A stretch of 64,000 nucleotides of DNA from NCBI GenBank assembly GCA_017303795.1, contig JAFLBR010000003.1, positions 62,001-126,000 of the forward strand. Direction: 5' to 3'. This stretch comes from Cytophagales bacterium (lineage in GTDB: Bacteria > Bacteroidota > Bacteroidia > Cytophagales > Cyclobacteriaceae). How positions within the stretch are numbered: the first letter of the stretch is position 1; each line of letters opens with the position of its first letter. The notes below the pieces were generated by a model, which searched no databases, was not told where the DNA came from, and saw nothing but the letters and a program-made list of their open reading frames with translations. Below are positions 8,677 to 17,485 of the stretch, piece after piece. The translations under genes were made by a program, and so were the position numbers.

Positions 8677-9551
8677 TTGTTGGATGGCCTAATCATTTCG
8701 ATTAACTCAGGATTTAACAGCACTACGATTATACCAACAATGATTCCGATAATTGTAAAAGTTATTTGCGCAATAATGTAAATCCCCAACCCTTTCAGGA
8801 ATGCTTTAAACTTATTTTGATAGGTAAATAAATCTGCGTAGGCAAAACCAAAATAGCCGAAGCTAACAATTAACTGAACCCAGGCAGGTAAAAACTTGCC
8901 AAAAATTGAATATGAAAGTAAACTTAAAATACTAAGCCAATAAATGTGGCCCAGCGTATAAAAAGGTAATACGGTATGCTCAATAAAATTAAGATTACTC
9001 TTTCTGAAAAAAAGATAGCGCGAATAAAAAGCCTGAATCGGAACAATAGCGAATGAAACCAATTTCATGTTCTCTGAAATCAATTTCATTAAATCTTCTA
9101 AAAACTTCTGTTGCCCTGTACCAGCCTTTGGAGGTTGCTGCATGCTTGCCTCAGCAGAGTTTTTCATGAAGTCCAACATATCTATACCTAGTAAACTTGC
9201 AACCAGGTACATAAGTGTAATCGTAAGGAAGAAATAACCTACCGGGCCATAATATGAAACCCGGTTTCGCTCAATAAACTTTAGTGTAGCTTTTCCCGGT
9301 CTGATAGTCAAATCACGAAGTGTGCGCGGAAACATGCCATCGAAACCATAGATGCGTGCTACAAAATCGTTCAACCCCTCCTTAAATGTTAATCGTTTTA
9401 CAGTAGCGCGCTGGCCACAATTTGAACAAAAAGTACCCGTAACCTCCGCACCACAATTAACACATGGCACTGGCGAGCGTGCTGTTGATGTTGCCTCTGT
9501 TATTAGAGCAATAGTTGGTAACTCATTCTCTGAAAGTTCTGAGGATTCCAT
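8673..9551 (-). CDS. DUF3667 protein (zinc ribbon plus membrane domain)
   Basis: A 292-residue protein. An N-terminal zinc ribbon (CVNCGAEV ... FCSNCGQ) is followed by KRLTFKEGLNDFVARIYGFDG and TLRDLTIRPGKATLKFI, the DUF3667 signature, and then by about five membrane helices. The zinc ribbon faces the cytoplasm by the usual topology. Function is unknown; the family is common in Bacteroidota. It is a single gene that overlaps the NmrA-like gene by four bases at the 3' end. Confidence 0.88.
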   Translation of the reverse strand: MESSELSENELPTIALITEATSTARSPVPCVNCGAEVTGTFCSNCGQRATVKRLTFKEGLNDFVARIYGFDGMFPRTLRDLTIRPGKATLKFIERNRVSYYGPVGYFFLTITLMYLVASLLGIDMLDFMKNSAEASMQQPPKAGTGQQKFLEDLMKLISENMKLVSFAIVPIQAFYSRYLFFRKSNLNFIEHTVLPFYTLGHIYWLSILSLLSYSIFGKFLPAWVQLIVSFGYFGFAYADLFTYQNKFKAFLKGLGIYIIAQITFTIIGIIVGIIVVLLNPELIEMIRPSNN

Positions 9552-9613
9552 CGGTAAAGGTTAGCCCTAAAACTATCAAAATTTCTCCACGTCAAAAAAA
9601 ATGAGAGGGGGAA

Positions 9614-10369
9614 TTATTTGTCCAACCAGTCTTTAAACTCTTGTACCCGTTCGCGGGCTACTATTACATCATCGTCATCGCTGGTTTTAAGCACCAGTTT
9701 AATCCGGCTGTTAGTGTGGCTGATCATATCTTTAATCGCATCTACCCGTACAATGTACTTACGGTTTATCCTAAAGTAGCGTGTGGGATCCAGCAAGCCA
9801 TCCAGTTGATCGAGTGTGAAATCTAAGATATGCTTGCGGCCATCAACAGTTTGGGCAAAGGTTGTTTTCTCCAGACTGAAGAAGAATAAAATCTCTCCTA
9901 CGCCAATGGACTTTAAATGCTCGCCTACTTTTACTACAAAGCGTTCTTTGTATTTTTTGGTCAGCATCTGCATGGCATAAGTAATGCTTTCCATCATTTT
10001 ATCGGGCGAAGGTTTGCCGGTAAGCGTTTCGTATTTGGCAAAAGCTGCGCGCAATTCATCCGCATCCACCGGCTTAAGCAGATATTCAATGCTGTTTACT
10101 TTAAAAGCTTTTAAAGCATATTCGTTATAAGCGGTTGTAAAAATTACCGGAGCACTTACCGTTACCTGATCAAAAATCTGAAAACTCAATCCATCTGCCA
10201 GTTGAATATCCATAAAGATTAAATCGGGAGCCGGATTTTTCTTTAGCCAATCCACGCTGCGTGTTACCGTATCGAATTGACCTAATACATTAACCTGCTT
10301 TTGTTGTTTGATTAATGAAATCAACCGTTCGGCAGCAAGCGGTTCGTCTTCTATTATCAGAATATTCAT
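9614..10369 (-). CDS. LytTR-family response regulator
   Basis: A 251-residue regulator. The receiver domain (residues 1-120) has the acidic pair IEDEP, phospho-acceptor Asp54 in LIFMDIQLADG, the conserved Thr in FTTAYNEYALKAF and Lys in YLLKPVD. The C-terminal LytTR DNA-binding domain (about 145-250) is recognised by FTLDQLDGLLDPTRYFRINRKYIV. It sits four bases downstream of the sensor kinase gene and is surely its partner. Targets cannot be read from the sequence; the neighbouring TonB-TPR operon is a candidate only by proximity. Confidence 0.93.
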   Translation of the reverse strand: MNILIIEDEPLAAERLISLIKQQKQVNVLGQFDTVTRSVDWLKKNPAPDLIFMDIQLADGLSFQIFDQVTVSAPVIFTTAYNEYALKAFKVNSIEYLLKPVDADELRAAFAKYETLTGKPSPDKMMESITYAMQMLTKKYKERFVVKVGEHLKSIGVGEILFFFSLEKTTFAQTVDGRKHILDFTLDQLDGLLDPTRYFRINRKYIVRVDAIKDMISHTNSRIKLVLKTSDDDDVIVARERVQEFKDWLDK

Positions 10370-10373
10370 TTAA

Positions 10374-11396
10374 TTAATTTGAAATTACAGGAACTGATAC
10401 TTTAAACGTGTTATTTCCAGTTTCAACCTTTACAGGAACCGAACTTAAAAATTCATAGCGTCTTTTTATATTCTCCAATCCAGCACCTGTGGACTCTTCG
10501 GAGGGAATGGATTTTTTCTGTAAGTTGTTCTCAACCACTATCAAGGAATTTTCTCGATAAACCCGAATGGTTAAGGGTTGCTCATCGGCTATAATATTAT
10601 GTTTGATGGCATTCTCTACCAACATCTGCAAAACCAAGGGCGCAACAAAACCTTCGCCACTCAGCTCCACCTGCAATTTTAATTTTTCACCAAACCGAAT
10701 CTGTTGAAGAAATAAATAGGAATGCAGGAACTCAAGTTCTTCGGTAAGCGGCACCAACTCTTTATCGCGGGTGTTAAGCACGTAGCGATATACAGTAGAA
10801 AGTTGCTTGATAAATTTTACAGCCTTATCCTGATCCTGATAAACCAGATTGGTTAACGCATTCAAACTGTTGAATAAAAAATGTGGATTAACCTGACTGC
10901 GTAAACTGTTATACTGTGCCTCCATGTTTTCCTTTTTCAAACGTTCTGCTTCAACGGCACTTTCGCGCCAACTCAGCAAAAATGTTCGGCCCGTCATAAA
11001 CATCGTAATCACCAGCGTAATTAGTATGGTAGAGTAAAATGTTCCGTAGAGCTGATCGCCAACATCAAATCCAAATGCAAAATGGAAAAAATAGATTAGT
11101 CCGAACACCGCACCTATTGTATAAACCGTCATCCCCACAAGGCCGGCTACCAATCGCTTTACTGGATCTTTATGCCACGAAAAAATATTATCCATCCAAT
11201 CCGACACAAATGCATTGCCCAACCAAAGTGCCATCCAAAGGCAAACCGTAAAGACGATGATCCAAATAAGTGATGAGAATTTTCCACAGCAATCGCGCCA
11301 GATAAACCAACCCATTACAGTACCCGCTATTAACATCCCGACAATAGGCTTTCGGTTCTCTCGCAAAAAAGGTATGAGGGCTGGTAACTTGAGCAT
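10374..11396 (-). CDS. LytS/YehU-type sensor histidine kinase
   Basis: A 340-residue inner-membrane kinase with four N-terminal membrane helices (to about residue 150), a short coiled coil (ESAVEAERLKKENMEAQYNSLRSQ) and the His_kinase (PF06580) domain: phospho-acceptor His in VNPHFLFNSLNALTNLVYQD and the N-box VLQMLVENAIKHN. There is no separate periplasmic sensor domain, so it probably senses through the membrane part. The partner LytTR regulator follows after four bases. Confidence 0.92.
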   Translation of the reverse strand: MLKLPALIPFLRENRKPIVGMLIAGTVMGWFIWRDCCGKFSSLIWIIVFTVCLWMALWLGNAFVSDWMDNIFSWHKDPVKRLVAGLVGMTVYTIGAVFGLIYFFHFAFGFDVGDQLYGTFYSTILITLVITMFMTGRTFLLSWRESAVEAERLKKENMEAQYNSLRSQVNPHFLFNSLNALTNLVYQDQDKAVKFIKQLSTVYRYVLNTRDKELVPLTEELEFLHSYLFLQQIRFGEKLKLQVELSGEGFVAPLVLQMLVENAIKHNIIADEQPLTIRVYRENSLIVVENNLQKKSIPSEESTGAGLENIKRRYEFLSSVPVKVETGNNTFKVSVPVISN

Positions 11397-11483
11397 GGCT
11401 ACGGGTTATGCGCGAATATAAAAATTAAACATAAACACAGGCGATGAGTTAGCTTTGAAATACTCACTCACCACCAGAAAAAA

Positions 11484-12116
11484 TTATTTACACTGCTTCA
11501 ACAATTCATCCGTCATCTCTTTTCCCCAAACGGGTGCGAGTGGATTATCAATTTTATAAGAACCAAATTGTTCCAATGCTTTCTTAGCCATACCACACGC
11601 TTCGTTTGTTGATGACCCAAAAAACTGCGCAGTACCAAACTGCATTTGCGCCATCAGCGCCAGCGCCCGTGGATTGTTAGGATTAATTCCCAACGCTTTG
11701 CCAAACGCCTGCATGGCCATACCCGAAAATTGCGGGCCGCGGGTACCCGGATCAACCGTTAACCGAATCATGTGTACAAAACCTTCTAAAGCAATCAACT
11801 CCGATTCGTTTGCCTGAATAGTTTTTCCCTTTTCAATCGCAGCAAGTGCAAGATCAAGGTAACTATCTTTCTTTGAGCCTTCAGTTGCTTGTGTAGCCAA
11901 CATCAGGTTACCAAAAGCACTGTAGTAGTAAGGTTCCCATTTTGTTTTTTCGGCAAGGGCTATCCTATCCAATGCATTGATAGCTGACTGATACTCATCC
12001 ACACTTTTAGCTGTGTAAACGGCATGAATGTGTTTGCTCATTTGTTCGGTGTACTTGTCGGATGCAAATGCACTTACCGAAATCAGTAAAGCGAAAATGA
12101 AGGTTGTTGTTTTCAT
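11484..12116 (-). CDS. Secreted TPR-like protein
   Basis: The start at 12116 (MKTTTFIFALLISVSAFAS) gives a 210-residue protein with a signal peptide; a longer frame reaching 12335 would run into the TonB receptor gene and lacks a signal. The mature part is helical and contains TPR-like segments, for example AFGKALGINPNNPRALALMAQMQFG. Homologous short proteins follow TonB receptors in many Bacteroidota. It lies 28 bases after the receptor gene on the same strand, so co-expression is likely. Periplasmic; specific role unknown. Confidence 0.72.
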   Translation of the reverse strand: MKTTTFIFALLISVSAFASDKYTEQMSKHIHAVYTAKSVDEYQSAINALDRIALAEKTKWEPYYYSAFGNLMLATQATEGSKKDSYLDLALAAIEKGKTIQANESELIALEGFVHMIRLTVDPGTRGPQFSGMAMQAFGKALGINPNNPRALALMAQMQFGTAQFFGSSTNEACGMAKKALEQFGSYKIDNPLAPVWGKEMTDELLKQCK

Positions 12117-12144
12117 AGTTTTAAAATTTAGTTGTTGGTTGATT

Positions 12145-14304
12145 TTAAAGATTAGGTAATTGGTTAACTGATTTATTTTTTGATAACGTGATGAACACAC
12201 CCACAAATAAAAACCGATTGGCTGCCTGCCGTACCGCCCGGCTTTCGTATTGGCCCTGGGCATTGGTTGCTGCACTATACTGATAGCCGAAAATATTATC
12301 GCGGCCCAACAGATTGGTACATGACAGATAAACAATCAAATTATTCTTGGGCAGATAGGCAACGTTAGCACTCAAATCGTGATAAGCCGGAGTGCGATCT
12401 TCATGAAACTGTGAAGCCGGGCGATTAGGATTGTAATACGGACGGCTGCTGCTAAAGCTATAGGTAAAACCAAGCTGCGACTTCCACTTACTGATGAAAT
12501 GTTTATACACTGCTGAGAAATTATGTGCCGAAGCAAAAGTTGGTGTTGCTGCAATAGGATAATCTAAATACAAACGCCTGGTATCCAGAAAAGAATACGA
12601 CAACCAATAATCCACATTCTTGATTGTCTTGCTATCGCGCCAGAAAAGTTCAATACCGCGGGCATTACCTTTTCCTGCATTAGAAATTATAGTTGGGTTG
12701 GCTGTGTTAAATTTTACCAGGTTGCGATATTCTTTCTGATAAGCTTCGATGCGAAATGTTTTACGATCGGTTACAACCTGATAGTTAAGAATAAAGTGTT
12801 GCGCAGTTTCTGGTTGCAACTGTGTATTGAACCGCAGGTATTGATTTTGAGCAGATTGGGTAAACGATCCGTAAGCAAAAGAAAACTGACCTTGCTTACC
12901 AGGCTTGTAGGCTAATGACAACCGGGGACTCAGTGTGGCGGATTGATTCAGACTCACATATTCAAACCGGCCACCTGCCTTTGCTACAACTTTGTTGCTG
13001 ATGTAGTATTCACCTTCAGCAAATGTGGCCGACAACATTTCGCGAAACGAAAGTTCTTCGCTGTTACCCAACACTTCGTTGTGACGAGCGGATTTATAGT
13101 CACGATGAATGATTTCACTACCCATTCTGATTTCAAACTGATCGGACACGGAATGCTCAGCAACAAGTTTTGTATGAATACCCGTTTCGGTTTCACCCAT
13201 TGGGTTTTCACTTACACGCACATCGTTTTGATTGTATGAGTATGATGCTCCGCCCCGCAATGTCCACGTACCAAGCGCTTGCTGATACGAGGCATTCCCA
13301 TACCGATAGCGATTGGTGAGATCAAATTTTTGTTTGACCGTTGGATTTAGAATATCGTGATTGAACAACGAGAATGAAGATTGATTGAAGTTGCCGAAGA
13401 ATTTAAACATACCGCTCTTGCCCACTTGCTGCCGATAAGCGGCACTACTCTCGAACGATTCCGGTGCTTTAATCCAATCAACACGTTGATTGATTAAACC
13501 AAAGTACGGTTGAATATTGGTGTATTGAACTTTACCCGAAACGGAAGCCCGATCCCAAACCTGCGTATGCGCCACATCCGCACCCACCGAAAGGATGCCG
13601 ATGTCAGTTTGATTCATCTCAGCTTTATCTTTTGATGTAAGCACCAATGCCGATGACAATGCCTGGCCATATTCTGCTGAGTAACCACCAGTGCTGAAAC
13701 TTGTTCCTTTAAACATGAAGGGAAGAAACCTTCCGCGTGAAGGAGTATTGGGTGCAGCGGGGCCATATGCATCTAACACCACCATGCCATCAATAAAGGT
13801 GCGCGCTTCAGAACCATCGCCACCGCGCACAAATAGTCGCCCACTCTCGCCTACTTTTTGTGTACCGGGCAATGTGTTTAAGGCTCCGGCAATGTCGGCT
13901 GTTGCTCCAGCTGTCATGGCAATGTCAACCGGTTTTAAAATGGTTCTGCGTTTTTCTTCACCAGCCGTAAACGAACCCGCAGAAATTACCACGCCATCCA
14001 GTTGATTGATTTCTTCTTTAAGTGTGGCTGTTATCGTAATGACTGTACCCGAAAGTTCAACTTGTTGTGTAAACTGTTTATAACCAACAAATGTGACGAT
14101 CAACGTTTGAAGACCTTGTTCTTCGGTAACAAAAGAAAATGTTCCATCTAATCCGGAACTTGTTCCATCGTACGAATCTTTGATCAACACATTGGCACCG
14201 GGAATGGTTTCGCCTTTTACATCGGTAACCTTGCCGGTGATGCGGGTTTGACTGAATGCCGGAATCAGGATAGTGAAAAGAACAAGAGTGGTTAGTGCCT
14301 TCAT
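12145..14304 (-). CDS. TonB-dependent receptor, carboxypeptidase-regulatory type
   Basis: A 719-residue outer-membrane receptor. Signal peptide MKALTTLVLFTILIPAFSQ; a CarboxypepD_reg-like domain (ITGKVTDVKGETIPGANVLI to about residue 95); a plug (IAGALNTLPGTQKVGESGRLFVRGGDGSEARTFIDG is split over the TonB-box-proximal region); then a beta-barrel. The extreme C-terminus (FITLSKNKSVNQLPNL) runs beyond the usual terminal aromatic residue. A TPR-like gene follows after 28 bases. It is divergent from the SBF transporter across a 199-base gap. The substrate is unknown. Confidence 0.9.
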   Translation of the reverse strand: MKALTTLVLFTILIPAFSQTRITGKVTDVKGETIPGANVLIKDSYDGTSSGLDGTFSFVTEEQGLQTLIVTFVGYKQFTQQVELSGTVITITATLKEEINQLDGVVISAGSFTAGEEKRRTILKPVDIAMTAGATADIAGALNTLPGTQKVGESGRLFVRGGDGSEARTFIDGMVVLDAYGPAAPNTPSRGRFLPFMFKGTSFSTGGYSAEYGQALSSALVLTSKDKAEMNQTDIGILSVGADVAHTQVWDRASVSGKVQYTNIQPYFGLINQRVDWIKAPESFESSAAYRQQVGKSGMFKFFGNFNQSSFSLFNHDILNPTVKQKFDLTNRYRYGNASYQQALGTWTLRGGASYSYNQNDVRVSENPMGETETGIHTKLVAEHSVSDQFEIRMGSEIIHRDYKSARHNEVLGNSEELSFREMLSATFAEGEYYISNKVVAKAGGRFEYVSLNQSATLSPRLSLAYKPGKQGQFSFAYGSFTQSAQNQYLRFNTQLQPETAQHFILNYQVVTDRKTFRIEAYQKEYRNLVKFNTANPTIISNAGKGNARGIELFWRDSKTIKNVDYWLSYSFLDTRRLYLDYPIAATPTFASAHNFSAVYKHFISKWKSQLGFTYSFSSSRPYYNPNRPASQFHEDRTPAYHDLSANVAYLPKNNLIVYLSCTNLLGRDNIFGYQYSAATNAQGQYESRAVRQAANRFLFVGVFITLSKNKSVNQLPNL

Positions 14305-14503
14305 AACTTTTTTGTGCGATTACACGGTAAAAGTGAAGGCAATGGGCGGCATTCTATAAAAGGAGTTACCGAACTGTTGCGTTAGCCGGATGAGTTGTTG
14401 AGGGCCGCCAACTGGCCGGTTTGATGGTTTTTGGTTTTATGTGTTATCTTTCCTCATAACAATTAGTTCTGATTAATTTTTAAAAACATATCCCGGTCTA
14501 AAA

Positions 14504-15370
14504 ATGCAACAGTCAGCCGCTACCGCCTTGTTTCTTCCCATTGCCCTTGGCATCATTATGCTCGGGCTCGGACTTTCACTTACGTTGGAAGATTTTAAAC
14601 GTGTTACCAAATATCCCAAAGCCATAACCATTGCCTTGGTTTGTCAGATGGTATTGTTACCAGCATTGTGTTTTGGTATTGCCATCTTCAGCGGACTTAG
14701 TCCGGTGCTGGCTGTGGGATTGATTTTGTTGGCCGCATCGCCTGGCGGACCAACAGCTAATTTGTATAGCCATCTTTCCAAAGGCGATGTAGCATTAAAC
14801 ATTACACTCACTGCTGTAAATAGTGTGCTTACCCTTTTCACCCTTCCGTTTGTGGTAAATCTGGGTATGGAATATTTTCTGGGTGCAGGCCAATACATTC
14901 CGTTGCCTTTTGCCAAAGTAATTGAAGTGTTTGTAGTGGTACTGGTGCCCGTGGCAATTGGAATGCTTATAAAAAGTAAAGCCCCCACGTTTGCCGATAA
15001 AATGAATAAGCCTGTTAAAATAATTTCAGCGTTACTACTCATTATTATTATTGTGTCCGTTACCCTTCGCGAGAAGCAAGTGCTGGTTGGACATTTTGCG
15101 CACTTAGGGATGCCGGTGTTGCTGTTTAATATTGTGAGTCTGGCAGTTGGTTATTACCTGCCCTTGTTATTGAAAGTAGAGAAGAAACAGGCTATTGCCA
15201 TTGGTATGGAGATTGGCATTCATAATGGTACGCTTGCCATCTATATTGCATTAAATGTGCTGAATAATTCTACCATGAGTATACCTCCGGCTATTTACAG
15301 TTTGCTCATGTTCTTTACTGCGGCTGCGTTTGGATTTATTGTAAATCTGGGCCGCAAGCAAACCTCCTGA
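14504..15370 (+). CDS. Bile acid:sodium symporter (SBF/BASS) family transporter
   Basis: A 288-residue protein with nine or ten membrane helices. It has the family marks GLGLSLTLEDFKRV in the first helical region, LAASPGGPTANLYSHLSKGDVALN in the crossover helix region and EIGIHNGTLAI near the C-terminus. BASS proteins use sodium to import organic anions such as bile acids, pyruvate or pantoate; the bacterial substrate is rarely predictable. Inner membrane. The M28 peptidase gene follows on the same strand 66 bases later with its own putative promoter. Confidence 0.9.
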   Translation: MQQSAATALFLPIALGIIMLGLGLSLTLEDFKRVTKYPKAITIALVCQMVLLPALCFGIAIFSGLSPVLAVGLILLAASPGGPTANLYSHLSKGDVALNITLTAVNSVLTLFTLPFVVNLGMEYFLGAGQYIPLPFAKVIEVFVVVLVPVAIGMLIKSKAPTFADKMNKPVKIISALLLIIIIVSVTLREKQVLVGHFAHLGMPVLLFNIVSLAVGYYLPLLLKVEKKQAIAIGMEIGIHNGTLAIYIALNVLNNSTMSIPPAIYSLLMFFTAAAFGFIVNLGRKQTS

Positions 15371-15424
15371 CATTACTTTAAGATAGCTTGCGGAAATAAT
15401 TTTTCGACAGCAGTTAATGTTTGC

Positions 15425-15432
15425 TATGTTTG
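15425..15432 (+). promoter_or_regulatory. Possible -7 element (TATGTTTG) directly before the M28 start
   Basis: TATGTTTG fits TAnnTTTG exactly but ends only four bases before the ATG at 15437. If used, the mRNA would be almost leaderless. It may instead be a chance match. Confidence 0.3.
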
Positions 15433-15436
15433 ATGC

Positions 15437-16741
15437 ATGAAGAAACTTACCACACTACTTTTTGTCTGCGCCAGTCTCGTTAGCTTCGCACAGCCGGTTA
15501 ACAAACACATTACAGAAGCCAATGTTGCCCGCGTAATCAAAACACTGGCAGCCGATGATATGATGGGCCGCTCGGCTACACGCCCCGAACACATTGATAA
15601 AGCCGCAGCCTTTATTGCCAATGAATTTAAAACCATCGGGCTTACGCCATTGCAGGGATTAAAAACCTTCCGGCAGGAATTCAAAAAAGATATGATTGCG
15701 CCCCAAACTTTGGAGGTGGTTATCAACGGTCAGAAAATTTCACCTGAAAATGCCTTGCTGGTTACGGAAAATACTTCAGTAAACCTTACTAAAAATGTGG
15801 GCGTAATTGTTATACCGTATGATACTGCTATTAAAAACACCCGCCAATATTTATTAAGCAAAGCCTTTAATCTTACGCGCGATACCACTACTGCCTTTGT
15901 ATTGGTAGCTCCGGAATACAAAGAAAACTTTAAAGAACTGAGAGGCTACTTCGGTAAACGATTTGTAAGCGGTCGTAAAACCAATAAGATTTTTGTGTTG
16001 GGTGTTACTTCTGTGCTTAACTATTCCGTAAAGGCTACACAAACCATAGAACCTATTACCATGAGTAATGTGGTGGGCATTATACCCGGCAAAACCAAAC
16101 CTGATGAGTTTGTTGTGTTCTCTGGTCATTACGATCACATTGGCATTCGCCCTGCTATTGAAGGCGACTCTATTGCTAATGGTGCCGATGATGATGCCTC
16201 GGGTACAACTGCCGTAATTGAATTGGCGCGTTACTTCAAGAAAATCAAAAACAATAATCGCACGTTAATTTTTGTTGCCTTTACTGCCGAAGAGATTGGT
16301 GGTTATGGTTCACGCCATTTTTCAGAACAATTAAATCCCGACAAGGTGGTGGCCATGTTTAATATTGAAATGATTGGCAAGCCCAGCAAGTGGGGCCAGA
16401 ATTCAGCGTTCATTACCGGTTACGAGCGTTCTGACTTTGGTGAGATTCTGCAAAAGAATTTGAAAGGCACGCAGTTTCAATTTAATCCCGATCCCTATCC
16501 GCAGCAAAATCTTTTCTATCGTTCAGACAATGCCACGCTTGCACGCTTAGGCGTTCCGGCTCATACTATTTCAACCGATGAAATTGACATTGATAAATTT
16601 TATCACACCGTAAACGATGAAGTAGAAACGCTGAACATGGCGAATATTACGAGTACCATTCGTGCGATAGCATTAAGTTCACAATCGATAGTTGCCGGAA
16701 CGGATACTCCGAAAAGAATTGATAAGAGTACGGTGCGGTAA
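15437..16741 (+). CDS. Secreted M28-family zinc aminopeptidase
   Basis: A 434-residue protein with a signal peptide (MKKLTTLLFVCASLVSFAQ). The M28 zinc sites are visible: HYDHIG at 231-236 (first ligand His231), GADDDASG at 249-256 with the bridging Asp, the catalytic Glu pair in FTAEEIGGYGS, NIEMIG, and FYHTVNDE with the last His. A PA-type insert probably occupies about residues 100-200. It should release N-terminal amino acids from peptides in the periplasm or outside. A strong terminator follows. Confidence 0.92.
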   Translation: MKKLTTLLFVCASLVSFAQPVNKHITEANVARVIKTLAADDMMGRSATRPEHIDKAAAFIANEFKTIGLTPLQGLKTFRQEFKKDMIAPQTLEVVINGQKISPENALLVTENTSVNLTKNVGVIVIPYDTAIKNTRQYLLSKAFNLTRDTTTAFVLVAPEYKENFKELRGYFGKRFVSGRKTNKIFVLGVTSVLNYSVKATQTIEPITMSNVVGIIPGKTKPDEFVVFSGHYDHIGIRPAIEGDSIANGADDDASGTTAVIELARYFKKIKNNNRTLIFVAFTAEEIGGYGSRHFSEQLNPDKVVAMFNIEMIGKPSKWGQNSAFITGYERSDFGEILQKNLKGTQFQFNPDPYPQQNLFYRSDNATLARLGVPAHTISTDEIDIDKFYHTVNDEVETLNMANITSTIRAIALSSQSIVAGTDTPKRIDKSTVR

Positions 16742-16763
16742 TTAAGATTAATTTTCAGATAAG

Positions 16764-16796
16764 AGGCATCAGGCGAAATAGCTTGATGCCTTTTTT
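16764..16796 (+). terminator. Rho-independent terminator of the M28 peptidase gene
   Basis: An 11-bp stem with one G-U pair (AGGCATCAGGC at 16764-16774 with GCTTGATGCCT at 16781-16791), loop GAAATA, then TTTTT. It ends at the edge of the convergent gene at 16795. Confidence 0.88.
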
Positions 16797-17343
16797 ATGT
16801 TAACCTGAGTCGGTTCCATACAAACATAAATGCAGGTCTTATCAGCTTGTGAATCACCACAGCACCCAACATAAGTATGGAGCCAATAAAGATCGGAAGC
16901 ACTCCACCAAAGGTGTATACCAAACCCAAAATAAATCCGAGTAAATACTCCGATCTATAAACCGGAAAGAATAACGCCAACGCAAAAACCGATAGCATCA
17001 TATAACCGGGTAAACCCGATACGCGGAGGGCGAAGGAGACAGACAATAAAATCGCAAACAATAGAGCTGCAAAAAACGGAAACCAGACATTTTGGGGTAT
17101 CTCAGTTACCGGATTGGTTGCTTCGTGTGTCAGCCGCTTTTGAATCCTGAACGCAAGAAACCAGGTTAACACCGGAATCAAAATTCCGCCCCACCAATTA
17201 GAAAAAGATGGCAAATCTTCACGAGCTAGTAAATGATGACTGGGCACACCGCCATGAAAATAATCCCAGACTAATAAACTCCATACAAAAAGGGTTGCAA
17301 CAAGTGTAACGTAGATTCGGGCTTTAAAAAGTTTGTTGGTCAT
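16795..17343 (-). CDS. Membrane protein of unknown function
   Basis: A 182-residue protein with about five membrane helices (around residues 10-27, 48-66, 86-105, 112-128 and 140-165) and a conserved-looking extracytoplasmic loop (YFHGGVPSHHLLAREDLPSFSNWWGG). I do not recognise a family. It stands alone on the minus strand between the M28 gene and leuS. Its stop overlaps the T-tract of the M28 terminator. The start region is divergent from leuS, whose promoter lies about 85 bases away. Confidence 0.65.
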   Translation of the reverse strand: MTNKLFKARIYVTLVATLFVWSLLVWDYFHGGVPSHHLLAREDLPSFSNWWGGILIPVLTWFLAFRIQKRLTHEATNPVTEIPQNVWFPFFAALLFAILLSVSFALRVSGLPGYMMLSVFALALFFPVYRSEYLLGFILGLVYTFGGVLPIFIGSILMLGAVVIHKLIRPAFMFVWNRLRLT

Positions 17344-17426
17344 TTGGGTGGGGTTGCCCTTACAGACGGAGCCGAAGGCTTACATGTTGCGTTTCCAACA
17401 ATCTTATCTTCATAAAAACCTATTTA

Positions 17427-17457
17427 TTGTCATTTGGCGCAAGCCTGTGTACTTTTG
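17427..17457 (+). promoter_or_regulatory. leuS promoter, TTG-N20-TACTTTTG
   Basis: TTG at 17427-17429 and TACTTTTG at 17450-17457, with 20 bases between, match the Bacteroidota sigma factor consensus. Transcription from about 17464 would give a 22-base leader to the ATG at 17486 and excludes the longer upstream start at 17333. Confidence 0.72.
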
Positions 17458-17485
17458 TGGTTCACATTTTACAGAACTGCTCAAA

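Noticed and set aside
12117-12335. Longer start for the TPR-like gene
   Set aside because: It would overlap the TonB receptor coding end in another frame and would bury the signal peptide that begins at 12116.
17333-17485. Upstream start for leuS at 17333
   Set aside because: It lies upstream of the TTG-N20-TACTTTTG promoter, and the extra 51 residues do not match LeuRS.
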